64,000 bases of DNA, from NCBI RefSeq assembly GCF_037101375.1, contig NZ_AP029019.1, positions 3,391,001 through 3,455,000 on the forward strand, in the 5' to 3' direction. Positions 50,855 through 58,585 of this stretch are shown here, in pieces. Origin of the DNA: Acidovorax sp. DW039. GTDB lineage: Bacteria > Pseudomonadota > Gammaproteobacteria > Burkholderiales > Burkholderiaceae_C. The notes below the pieces were generated by a model, which worked only from the letters and a program-made list of their open reading frames with translations, was not told the origin of the DNA and made no database searches. The position numbers and the translations under genes are program-made. How positions within the stretch are numbered: position 1 is the first letter of the stretch; every line of letters starts with the position of its first letter.

Positions 50855-52195
50855 ATGCAAGCCGACCTGATCGCCACCCGCGCCCGTATCCAGCAGGGCC
50901 AATTGACCGCCGCTGAAGTCATGGCTGAATGCGGGCATGCAGCCAGCACCCAAGCCTGCGCGCACGCCTTTGTCTCCTCCTGGTTCGACCAGGAACAGGA
51001 GCGACTCAGCCATACCATCCAGGATCATCTGCCATTGGCAGGGCTCCCCGTATCGATCAAGGATCTTTTCGACATTCAGGGGCAGAGCACCGCCGCCGGG
51101 TCCACTGCCCTGCAATCTGCACCCGCACTTGCGGACGCCCCCGCCGTGGCAAGGCTGCGCGCCGCGGGAGCCAGCATTGTGGGGCGCACGCACATGGTGG
51201 AGTTCGCTTTTTCCGGCGTGGGCATCAACCCGCATTTCGATACACCTGCTGCATACGATTACCGTTTTGGCTCGATAGCGGGCCCCGCCCGCGTTCCAGG
51301 AGGCTCCTCCTCGGGGGCCGCAGTGTCGGTGGCGAGCGGCGCATGCTTCGCCGCTTTGGGGTCCGACACAGGCGGGTCCATCCGTATCCCCGCAGCTTTC
51401 AATGGCATTGTTGGCTTCAAGAGCACTGCGCGTCTGGTGCCCACAGACGGAGCTGTGCCTTTGTCCACTACGCTGGACACAGCTTGCGCCATGACCCGCA
51501 GCGTACGTGACGCGATATGGGTACACGAGGTTCTGGCTGCCCGTCACGTCACCCGAAGCGCCGCTCCTCTGAGCCAATGGAAGCTGGCCGTGCCCACCAC
51601 CACGTTTCTGGAAGGGCTTGCCCCCGAAGTCCAGAACGCTTTTCAGCGCAGCCTCGACAAACTGGAGCAAGCAGGCGCACACATCGAAACCATCGACTTG
51701 CCTCAGTCAGCAGAGCTTGCCCCGATGCAGGCCAATGGCACACTGTCTGCGGCAGAAAGTTACGCATGGCATCGCCCTCTGCTGGAGCGTTCAAGAGACC
51801 TGTACGACCCACGGGTGCTCAGCCGCATCGAGCGAGGGGCCAGCATGAGCGCGGCAGACTACATCAGCCTGCTACAGGCCCGCAGGCAATGGATCGCCCG
51901 GATGGAAAAAGCAATCGCTCCCTACGATGCATTGCTCTCCCCCACCGTGCCCATTCTTGCCCCCCTGCTGGCCGACGTGGCACCTGGGCACGTGCGCGAC
52001 GAAGCGTTTTTCAAGGCAAATGCCCTGCTGCTACGCAACACCAGTGTGGTCAACATGCTGGATGGCTGCGCACTTTCGCTCCCATGCCATGAACAGGGTG
52101 AATTGCCTGTGGGGCTGATGGTGTGGCACGCAGCACTGCATGACGACGCCGTGCTCAACGTCAGTCTTCAAATCGAAAAAATACTACAAAAATAA
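50855..52195 (+). CDS. Amidase signature family protein
   Basis: 446 residues of the GatA/amidase fold. The Ser-cisSer-Lys triad is present: Lys in PVSIKDLFDIQG, the cis-Ser in RVPGGSSSGAAVSVASG and the nucleophile Ser in LGSDTGGSIRIPAAFNG. It may hydrolyse carbon-nitrogen bonds in small amides; GatA itself is unlikely because gatB/gatC are absent. The ATG at 50855 has little ribosome-site complementarity. Its stop codon (52193-52195) lies inside repeat copy D, so its last residues (KILQK) are repeat-derived. Confidence 0.85.
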   Translation: MQADLIATRARIQQGQLTAAEVMAECGHAASTQACAHAFVSSWFDQEQERLSHTIQDHLPLAGLPVSIKDLFDIQGQSTAAGSTALQSAPALADAPAVARLRAAGASIVGRTHMVEFAFSGVGINPHFDTPAAYDYRFGSIAGPARVPGGSSSGAAVSVASGACFAALGSDTGGSIRIPAAFNGIVGFKSTARLVPTDGAVPLSTTLDTACAMTRSVRDAIWVHEVLAARHVTRSAAPLSQWKLAVPTTTFLEGLAPEVQNAFQRSLDKLEQAGAHIETIDLPQSAELAPMQANGTLSAAESYAWHRPLLERSRDLYDPRVLSRIERGASMSAADYISLLQARRQWIARMEKAIAPYDALLSPTVPILAPLLADVAPGHVRDEAFFKANALLLRNTSVVNMLDGCALSLPCHEQGELPVGLMVWHAALHDDAVLNVSLQIEKILQK

Positions 52196-52238
52196 TAGCT
52201 GCCTGCGCTTTAAAATCAAGCGTAAGAGCACTTTTTTT
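52184..52238 (+). repeat. Dispersed palindromic coding repeat, copy D (amidase 3' end and downstream gap)
   Basis: CTACAAAAATAATAGCTG, then CCTGCGCTTTAAAATCAAGC and GTAAGAGC, then a T run. It supplies the amidase stop codon and ends 14 bases before the next gene's ATG. The only copy in sense orientation. Confidence 0.75.
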
Positions 52239-52252
52239 GCACCAAACCTTAC

Positions 52253-53479
52253 ATGAAGATCGCCATTGTGGGCGCCGGCATTGCTGGCGTGACCACTGCC
52301 TATGAGTTGGCCCAGGATGGCCACGAGGTCACGGTGCTGGACCAGCGCAGCGCCGCCGCCGAAGAATCCAGCTTTGCCAACGGAGGATTGCTGGGCCCAT
52401 GCCTGAGCATTCCCGGCTCTTTTGCCCGAAAAGGCGGACTAGGGGCGCTGGAGCACTGGTCCCCCAAAATATCCCTGCGGCTGGCCCAAGGGGCAGGCCT
52501 GCAAGGTTTGGTCTGGCGGTGGCGCTGGTCAGGCAGCCGCACGCCGATCCAGACCCTGGAGAGCATGGCCCGCTACAGCGCCGAGCGCACAGCAAACATC
52601 GCGACACGCCATGAGCTGGACTTCGACGCGACACAGGGACGAATGCTGCTTTTTCGCTCTGCAAAAGAACGCACGCACTTCCAACCCGCCATAGATTGGC
52701 TGCGCGAAGCAGGTACGCCGCTGGAAGACATATCCCCCGACAAGGCACGCCAGCTGGAGCCCGGCCTCTCACCCGAAGCCCCTCTGGACAGCGCGGTGCT
52801 GCTCCCACGAGCCAGCGCAGGCAATTGCCGCCTGTTCGCCCAGCTGCTGCGGCAGGGCCTGCAGACTGCGGGGGTGCAGTTCTGCTTTGGTAGCCAGATC
52901 ACCCGGCTGGCAACCCAGCCCACAGAAATCCACATCGCCAGCGAACCGATCCCCCGAAGATTTGACGCCGTGGTGCTGTGCACGGGCTCCGCCACTGCAG
53001 CACTGCTCAAACCTTTGGGCATCAAGCTTCCGATGGCAGCGGTGTACGGCTACTCGGTCAGCGCCCCATTGCGCGAAGCCACCCACGCTCCATTGGCCAG
53101 CGCGGTGGACATGCAACGCCAGATCACCATTACGCGGCAAGGCCAGCGCATTCGCATTACCGGGGGTTACGAGCTTGGGGCCCATGATGCGCCGCATCAC
53201 CACCCCAGCCTGCAGCAGCTTTATCAAACCATCAACGACTGGTTCCCCGGCGGGGCGCAGCTTTCATCCCAACTGCAAATCTGGCGGGGTGCCCGCCCCA
53301 CCCTCCCCGACGCCGCACCCATTGTCGGAGCGAGTGGCATACCCGGCCTCTGGATCAATGCGGGGCATGGTGCCGCGGGATGGGCTCTGGCCTGCGGCAG
53401 CGCCCGGGCCACTGCAGACCTCATCGCACAGCGCAATCCGGACATCAGCCTGCAGGGCTTTGAGGTGGGGCGCTTTTAG
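52253..53479 (+). CDS. FAD-dependent D-amino-acid dehydrogenase-like protein (DadA/DAO family)
   Basis: 408 residues. Rossmann dinucleotide loop KIAIVGAGIAGVTTAYELAQ at the N-terminus, followed by TVLDQRSAAAEESSFANGG typical of DadA; C-terminal FAD contact GLWINAGHGAAGWALACGS. It oxidises D-amino acids or glycine-like amines to imines; the substrate is uncertain. Translation signals are weak; repeat copy D forms the leader. It probably shares a transcript with the amidase. Confidence 0.85.
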   Translation: MKIAIVGAGIAGVTTAYELAQDGHEVTVLDQRSAAAEESSFANGGLLGPCLSIPGSFARKGGLGALEHWSPKISLRLAQGAGLQGLVWRWRWSGSRTPIQTLESMARYSAERTANIATRHELDFDATQGRMLLFRSAKERTHFQPAIDWLREAGTPLEDISPDKARQLEPGLSPEAPLDSAVLLPRASAGNCRLFAQLLRQGLQTAGVQFCFGSQITRLATQPTEIHIASEPIPRRFDAVVLCTGSATAALLKPLGIKLPMAAVYGYSVSAPLREATHAPLASAVDMQRQITITRQGQRIRITGGYELGAHDAPHHHPSLQQLYQTINDWFPGGAQLSSQLQIWRGARPTLPDAAPIVGASGIPGLWINAGHGAAGWALACGSARATADLIAQRNPDISLQGFEVGRF

Positions 53480-53635
53480 AGAGGCTCACACGACCCAGCG
53501 AAGCGGCCCTGGCTAGGCGTTCCGTCGCAGGCAGTACATCAGGTACGACAAGACGGGACAACGACGCCAGGGGGTTGTGTTAGCCGCTCTGAGCCCAGGC
53601 AATGGCTCTGGCGGTGACCTGAGGCGCGGAGCACA

Positions 53636-55219
53636 ATGAGCAGACCACCCCTCACCCTCAAGGCCTCCCAAGCCATGCAACGCATATCCACCCAACAAAG
53701 GCACCCGCTCTTCGATACCGCCGCTACGCGGCTGATCGAGAAGACCGCTGCATCCAGCCTGCCACCGCACACCTTGATGCAGCGAGCAGGACTAGCGGTA
53801 GCGCGCCTTGCCCAAGCGCTTGCGCCCCACGCTCGCACCATCTGGATCGCCTGCGGCCCCGGCAACAACGGTGGCGATGGCCTGGAAGCAGCCACACACC
53901 TGACAGGGCAAGGCAGGCGGGTAGTCATCAGCTGCGCGAGCGTGCCCGACCAATTACCGCCGGATGCCAGGGCATCGTGGGAAAAAGCACGCAGCACAGC
54001 AGGCATGGATTGGAGCCTGCTGCCGCCCGAGGCTTTGAGCCCGGAGGACCTATGCATTGACGCACTTTTGGGCATAGGGGTTCGCGCCCTCAAGCCCCAG
54101 GCAACCCCATCATCCCATCGTGACGACTGGATGACCATGTGCTTGCGGCACCTGCATCAGACGCAGGCTAAGGTGCTTGCCATCGACATTCCATCGGGCC
54201 TGGATGCAGATACTGGGCAATACGCGCCGGGTTTTGCGCCTGACTCGCACACAGCTCCGCCTGCGCAGCGCGTCACCCCCGTCGGCGAGCGCAGACACAC
54301 ACTCAGTCTGCTCACGCTCAAACCCGGGCTCTTCACCGCGCAAGGCCGGGATGCTGCGGGAACCGTGTGGTGGGATAGCCTGGGCATTCACCCCAACACC
54401 ATTGCAGAGCCATGCGCTTGGCTAGCCACTCGCCCTCAGGCAGCGCCTCGCCTACACACCAGCCACAAGGGCAGCTACGGAGACACTGCAGTCATCGGGG
54501 GGGAAGGCTTGACCCGGCGAGGCATGGGCATGACGGGCGCCGCGTGGCTGGCCGCGTCTGCAGCTCTGCACGGTGGTTCTGGTCGAGTGCTTCTGAGCCT
54601 GCTGGACGACACCCCGATCACGACCGGGATGCAACCCGAGCTGATGCTGCGCCGCTTCGATGCCTTGGAACTGGAGCGCTTGAACGTCGTGTGCGGATGT
54701 GGCGGCGGCGAGGCCGTTCGCTCGGTGCTGGCACCGGTGCTGCAGCGCGCAGAGCAGTTGGTGCTGGATGCCGATGCACTCAATGCACTGAGCGGTGATG
54801 CGGAACTGCAAGGATTGCTGGTCCTCCGATCCGTACAGGGCAAAAACACCGTACTGACACCACACCCTCTGGAAGCCGCACGCCTGCTGGGTAGCGACAC
54901 GCCACACGTCCAGGCAGATCGTTTGAAGGCAGCGCAGGAACTGGCGCGCAAATTTCAATGCACCGTCGTTCTCAAGGGCTCCGGGACGGTGGTCGCAAGT
55001 CCTCAAGGCCCCACCTTCATCAACCCTACCGGCAATGGCCGACTGGCTACGGCCGGTACAGGTGATGTGCTGGCCGGGCTCATCGGAGCCAAGCTCGCCT
55101 CTGGTTTGCCTGCAGCAGACGCTGCAGTGCAAGCCGTTTTCGCGCACGGGGAAGCTGCAGACAACTGGCCTGTGGGCAGCCCCCTCACGGCTGGGCTTCT
55201 AGCCCAGAGTCTCGTCTGA
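53636..55219 (+). CDS. nnr: Bifunctional NAD(P)H-hydrate epimerase/dehydratase
   Basis: 527 residues. N-terminal YjeF_N epimerase domain (about 20-230) with WIACGPGNNGGDGLEAA and AIDIPSGLDADTG; C-terminal ADP/ATP-dependent dehydratase (about 275-520) with SHKGSYGDTAVIGG, DADALNALSGD, TPHPLEAARLLG, VLKGSGTVVASP and the catalytic GNGRLATAGTGDVLAGL. It repairs damaged NAD(P)HX. The ATG at 53636 has GGAG upstream; Met14 (53675) is an alternative. Confidence 0.93.
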   Translation: MSRPPLTLKASQAMQRISTQQRHPLFDTAATRLIEKTAASSLPPHTLMQRAGLAVARLAQALAPHARTIWIACGPGNNGGDGLEAATHLTGQGRRVVISCASVPDQLPPDARASWEKARSTAGMDWSLLPPEALSPEDLCIDALLGIGVRALKPQATPSSHRDDWMTMCLRHLHQTQAKVLAIDIPSGLDADTGQYAPGFAPDSHTAPPAQRVTPVGERRHTLSLLTLKPGLFTAQGRDAAGTVWWDSLGIHPNTIAEPCAWLATRPQAAPRLHTSHKGSYGDTAVIGGEGLTRRGMGMTGAAWLAASAALHGGSGRVLLSLLDDTPITTGMQPELMLRRFDALELERLNVVCGCGGGEAVRSVLAPVLQRAEQLVLDADALNALSGDAELQGLLVLRSVQGKNTVLTPHPLEAARLLGSDTPHVQADRLKAAQELARKFQCTVVLKGSGTVVASPQGPTFINPTGNGRLATAGTGDVLAGLIGAKLASGLPAADAAVQAVFAHGEAADNWPVGSPLTAGLLAQSLV

Positions 55220-55224
55220 GCGTT

Positions 55225-57576
55225 TTAACCCCTGCGGGTTTTGCGACCGCCCTTTTGCTTGGTCGCTTTTCCTTTGGACGCAGGCTTGGAAGCACCTTTG
55301 ACAGCACGCGCAGGGGGTGCAGCCCTACCCCGGACATTTCGCGGTGCCATATCCATCTCCATCACGGGCTCTGACGGTTTGCGAGCTTTTGGGGAGGAAG
55401 AAGCGTTGCGCGTGCTGCTTCGCCCCTTGCGCCCCGACGTGGACGGAGACACCTCGCCTGCGACACCCTTGTCTTTGAGCGCACGCCCCACGAGCTCATC
55501 CGTATCACGCACCAGACGGAAGTCGATCTTGCGCCCGTCCAGATCCACGCGACTCACCTGCACCTGCACCCTTGTGCCAATGGCGTAGCGAATACCTGTG
55601 CGCTCGCCGCGCAGTTCCTGACGCGCTTCATCGAACTTGAAGTACTCGCCGCCCAGCTCGGTGATGTGCACCAGACCTTCCACGTACATGGCATCCAGCG
55701 TGACGAAGATGCCGAAACTTGTGGCGGCACTCACCACGCCGCTGTACTCCTCGCCCAGATGCTCACGCATGTATTTGCACTTGAGCCAGGCTTCCACGTC
55801 ACGGCTGGCCTCATCGGCGCGGCGCTCGTTGGCGCTGCAGTGCAAGCCTGCGGCTTCCCACGCCTGCACTTCACGACTGGCGGGTTTGGCTTCCTTCTGC
55901 GGCTTGGTGCCCGGAGGTGCCACCCGGGACGCCAGACGCTTGGCCAGCTTGGCATGCGCCTCGCCAGGAGTGGGCAACGCGGGCAACTTGTACTGGGTTT
56001 TGTTCAGAATGGCCTTGATGACCCGGTGCACCAACAAATCGGGATAGCGCCGAATCGGGCTGGTGAAATGGGTATAGGCCTCAAATGCCAAGCCAAAGTG
56101 CCCACTGTTCACCGGTGTGTAGATGGCCTGCTGCATGGAGCGCAGCAGCATGGTGTGAATCTGCTGCGCATCAGGCCGCTCCTTGGTGGCTTCTGCAATG
56201 GCCTGAAATTCTGACGGCTTCGGGTTCTCGCTGATCGACATGCCTACCCCCATCGCTTTGAGGTAGCTGCGCAAAATCTCTTGCTTTTCAGGAGTCGGCC
56301 CCTCATGCACCCGGAACAGCCCTGGTTGCCCCCCTTGGGCGATGAAGTCGGCACTGCAGACATTGGCCGCCAACATGGCTTCTTCGATCAGCCGGTGTGC
56401 ATCGTTACGGGTGCGGGGAACGATTTTTTCGATGCGACCATTCTCGTCACAAATGATCTGTGTCTCGGTGGTTTCAAAGTCCACGGCACCGCGCTCGTGC
56501 CTTGCACCCAGCAATGCGCGATAAACATCGTGGAGATTCAGCAGATCTTTGACGCGCGCCTTGCGCTTGGTAGCCTCCGGTCCGCGGGTGTTGGCCAGAA
56601 TGGCGGCGACCTCGGTGTACGTGAAGCGGGCATGGCTGAACATTACCGCCGGGTAGAACTGGTAGGCATGCACCTCCCCCTTGGCGGTCACGAGCATGTC
56701 GCACACCATGCAAAGCCGTTCCACTTCAGGGTTCAGCGAGCACAGCCCGTTGCTCAGCTTTTCGGGCAGCATAGGAATCACACGACGCGGGAAATACACG
56801 CTGGTGGCCCGGTCGTACGCATCGATGTCGATGGCACTACCGGTCTCCACATAGTGGCTCACATCGGCAATGGCCACCAGCAGGCGCCAGCCCTTGCTGC
56901 GCCCCACCTTCGCAGGCTCGCAATACACAGCATCATCAAAGTCACGCGCATCTTCGCCGTCGATGGTGACGAGTGGTACATCGGTCAGGTCTACCCGGCG
57001 CTTCTTGTCCTGCGCCCGCACCTTGTCGGGCAAAGCCTTGGCCTGGGCCAGACAGTCTTCGGAAAACTCGTGAGGCACCCCGTACTTGCGCACGGCGATC
57101 TCAATTTCCATGCCCGGATCATCCACCTCACCCAGCACTTCGGTGATACGCCCCACCGGTTGCCCAAAGAGCGCGGGCGGCTCCGTCAACTCCACCACAA
57201 CCACCTGCCCTGGTTTGGCAGCCCCCGTGGCCCCCTTGGGAATCAGCACATCCTGACCGTAACGCTTGTCCTCGGGCGCGACCAGCCAGACACCGCTTTC
57301 CTGCAGCAAACGGCCGATGATGGGTTGAGGCGGACGCTCAATGATCTCTACCACCCGACCTTCTGGACGGCCCCGGCGGTCTTGGCGCACGATGCGCACA
57401 CGCACCCTATCTTTGTGCAAAACCGCCCGCATTTCATTGGGGGGCAGGTAGATGTCTCCATCTCCGTCATCACGGATGACAAATCCATGCCCATCCCGGT
57501 GCCCCTGGACACTGCCTTCAATTTCGTCCGAGAGGTGCGCAACGCCTGCGCTAGCTGAGTTTTTTTTGATATACAA
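55225..57576 (-). CDS. rnr: Ribonuclease R, lacking the N-terminal helix-turn-helix domain
   Basis: 783 residues from a TTG at 57576. It begins directly in the first cold-shock domain (LSDEIEGSVQGHRDGHGFVI); in E. coli the same segment starts near residue 85, after an HTH domain that is missing here. The RNB domain contains PLVTIDGEDARDFDDAVYC and SVYFPRRVIPMLPEKLSNGL; the S1 domain VVSAATSFGIFVTLDAMYVEG; and a long Lys/Arg/Ser-rich tail. It degrades structured RNA 3' to 5'. No in-frame ATG exists before the conserved core. An in-frame reading extends through the tRNA antisense strand, which is judged non-coding. TTG at 57576 has AGGAAAG upstream. Confidence 0.9.
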   Translation of the reverse strand: MYIKKNSASAGVAHLSDEIEGSVQGHRDGHGFVIRDDGDGDIYLPPNEMRAVLHKDRVRVRIVRQDRRGRPEGRVVEIIERPPQPIIGRLLQESGVWLVAPEDKRYGQDVLIPKGATGAAKPGQVVVVELTEPPALFGQPVGRITEVLGEVDDPGMEIEIAVRKYGVPHEFSEDCLAQAKALPDKVRAQDKKRRVDLTDVPLVTIDGEDARDFDDAVYCEPAKVGRSKGWRLLVAIADVSHYVETGSAIDIDAYDRATSVYFPRRVIPMLPEKLSNGLCSLNPEVERLCMVCDMLVTAKGEVHAYQFYPAVMFSHARFTYTEVAAILANTRGPEATKRKARVKDLLNLHDVYRALLGARHERGAVDFETTETQIICDENGRIEKIVPRTRNDAHRLIEEAMLAANVCSADFIAQGGQPGLFRVHEGPTPEKQEILRSYLKAMGVGMSISENPKPSEFQAIAEATKERPDAQQIHTMLLRSMQQAIYTPVNSGHFGLAFEAYTHFTSPIRRYPDLLVHRVIKAILNKTQYKLPALPTPGEAHAKLAKRLASRVAPPGTKPQKEAKPASREVQAWEAAGLHCSANERRADEASRDVEAWLKCKYMREHLGEEYSGVVSAATSFGIFVTLDAMYVEGLVHITELGGEYFKFDEARQELRGERTGIRYAIGTRVQVQVSRVDLDGRKIDFRLVRDTDELVGRALKDKGVAGEVSPSTSGRKGRSSTRNASSSPKARKPSEPVMEMDMAPRNVRGRAAPPARAVKGASKPASKGKATKQKGGRKTRRG

Positions 57577-57595
57577 TCTAATTCTTTCCTGAAAT

Positions 57596-57680
<85 letters not shown>

Positions 57681-57715
57681 AGTTTAACGACAACCGATGA
57701 CGGTTTTCGAAAGAA

Positions 57716-57744
57716 AAGCCACTGTCTGACACAGTGGCTTTTTT
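57716..57744 (+). terminator. Terminator after tRNA-Leu copy 1
   Basis: AAGCCACTGT (57716-57725) pairs with ACAGTGGCTT (57731-57740) over a 5-base loop, followed by a T run. Confidence 0.9.
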
Positions 57745-57832
57745 ATTTCCAGGCAAGACCGGTAAGCAAAAAATTTTCAGAAATTAGAAAAGCAGCAAAA
57801 AACTGCTCTATAATTCAAATCTTTCCTGAAAT

Positions 57833-57917
<85 letters not shown>

Positions 57918-57925
57918 AACATCAA

Positions 57926-57953
57926 AAGCCGTTACGAAAGTAACGGCTTTTTT
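57926..57953 (+). terminator. Terminator after tRNA-Leu copy 2
   Basis: AAGCCGTTAC (57926-57935), GAAA tetraloop, GTAACGGCTT (57940-57949), then a T run. Confidence 0.9.
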
Positions 57954-58137
57954 GTTTTGCGCGCTTGCTTTGCAAACCTCTACAAATACAACAGGGCAAG
58001 GAATAAACGCGGTTGCCGAGCACATTGGGAGACGGTAGACATGGCCCAGCCGCAGCAAGCCCCCATTGGCCAAACGCTCCATTCAGAAATCGCATCGCCG
58101 AGCAGCGCTCCACCCCCCAAAAGCGCTCAGAGCTTCG

Positions 58138-58581
58138 TCACAGATCAGATATCAAACGCTTACCAATGGAGTAGGCGTCATCCCGCGTGTATCCCAGTTT
58201 TTCGTAAAAGTGAAGCACCTGGGCGTTGCCCGTACGCACCAGGATGTTGATCTTGGGACAACCAAGAGCGCACAGCCGCCTCTCGATTTCATCCATCAAG
58301 GCGCGACCCAAGCTAGCCCGCTGGTGCTCCGGAGAGATGGCCAGGTAATAGACAGAACCGCGATGTCCATCGTAGCCCGCCATGGCGGTGGCCACCAATA
58401 CCTCGCGACCATCAATATCCAGCACCCCCACCAGAAATAGCTCGGGCTGGAAATCCCGCTTGCGCGCGATGTCCTTGTGCGGGTCATTCCAAGGCCGCAC
58501 CAACCCGCAGGCATGCCACAAGGCCACCACAGCCTGCTCATCAGCAGGCTCAAAGACCCGGACGCGCCAACGGGCAGTCAT
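58138..58581 (-). CDS. GNAT family acetyltransferase (YpeA-like)
   Basis: 147 residues. GNAT motif A is seen in VYYLAISPEHQRASLGRALMDEIERRL and motif B in LVRTGNAQVLHFYEKLGYT. Similar to YpeA-type N-acetyltransferases acting on small molecules or proteins; the substrate is unknown. It lies 4 bases after the DUF349 gene on the same strand, so they form one transcript. Confidence 0.82.
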   Translation of the reverse strand: MTARWRVRVFEPADEQAVVALWHACGLVRPWNDPHKDIARKRDFQPELFLVGVLDIDGREVLVATAMAGYDGHRGSVYYLAISPEHQRASLGRALMDEIERRLCALGCPKINILVRTGNAQVLHFYEKLGYTRDDAYSIGKRLISDL

Positions 58582-58585
58582 GGAC

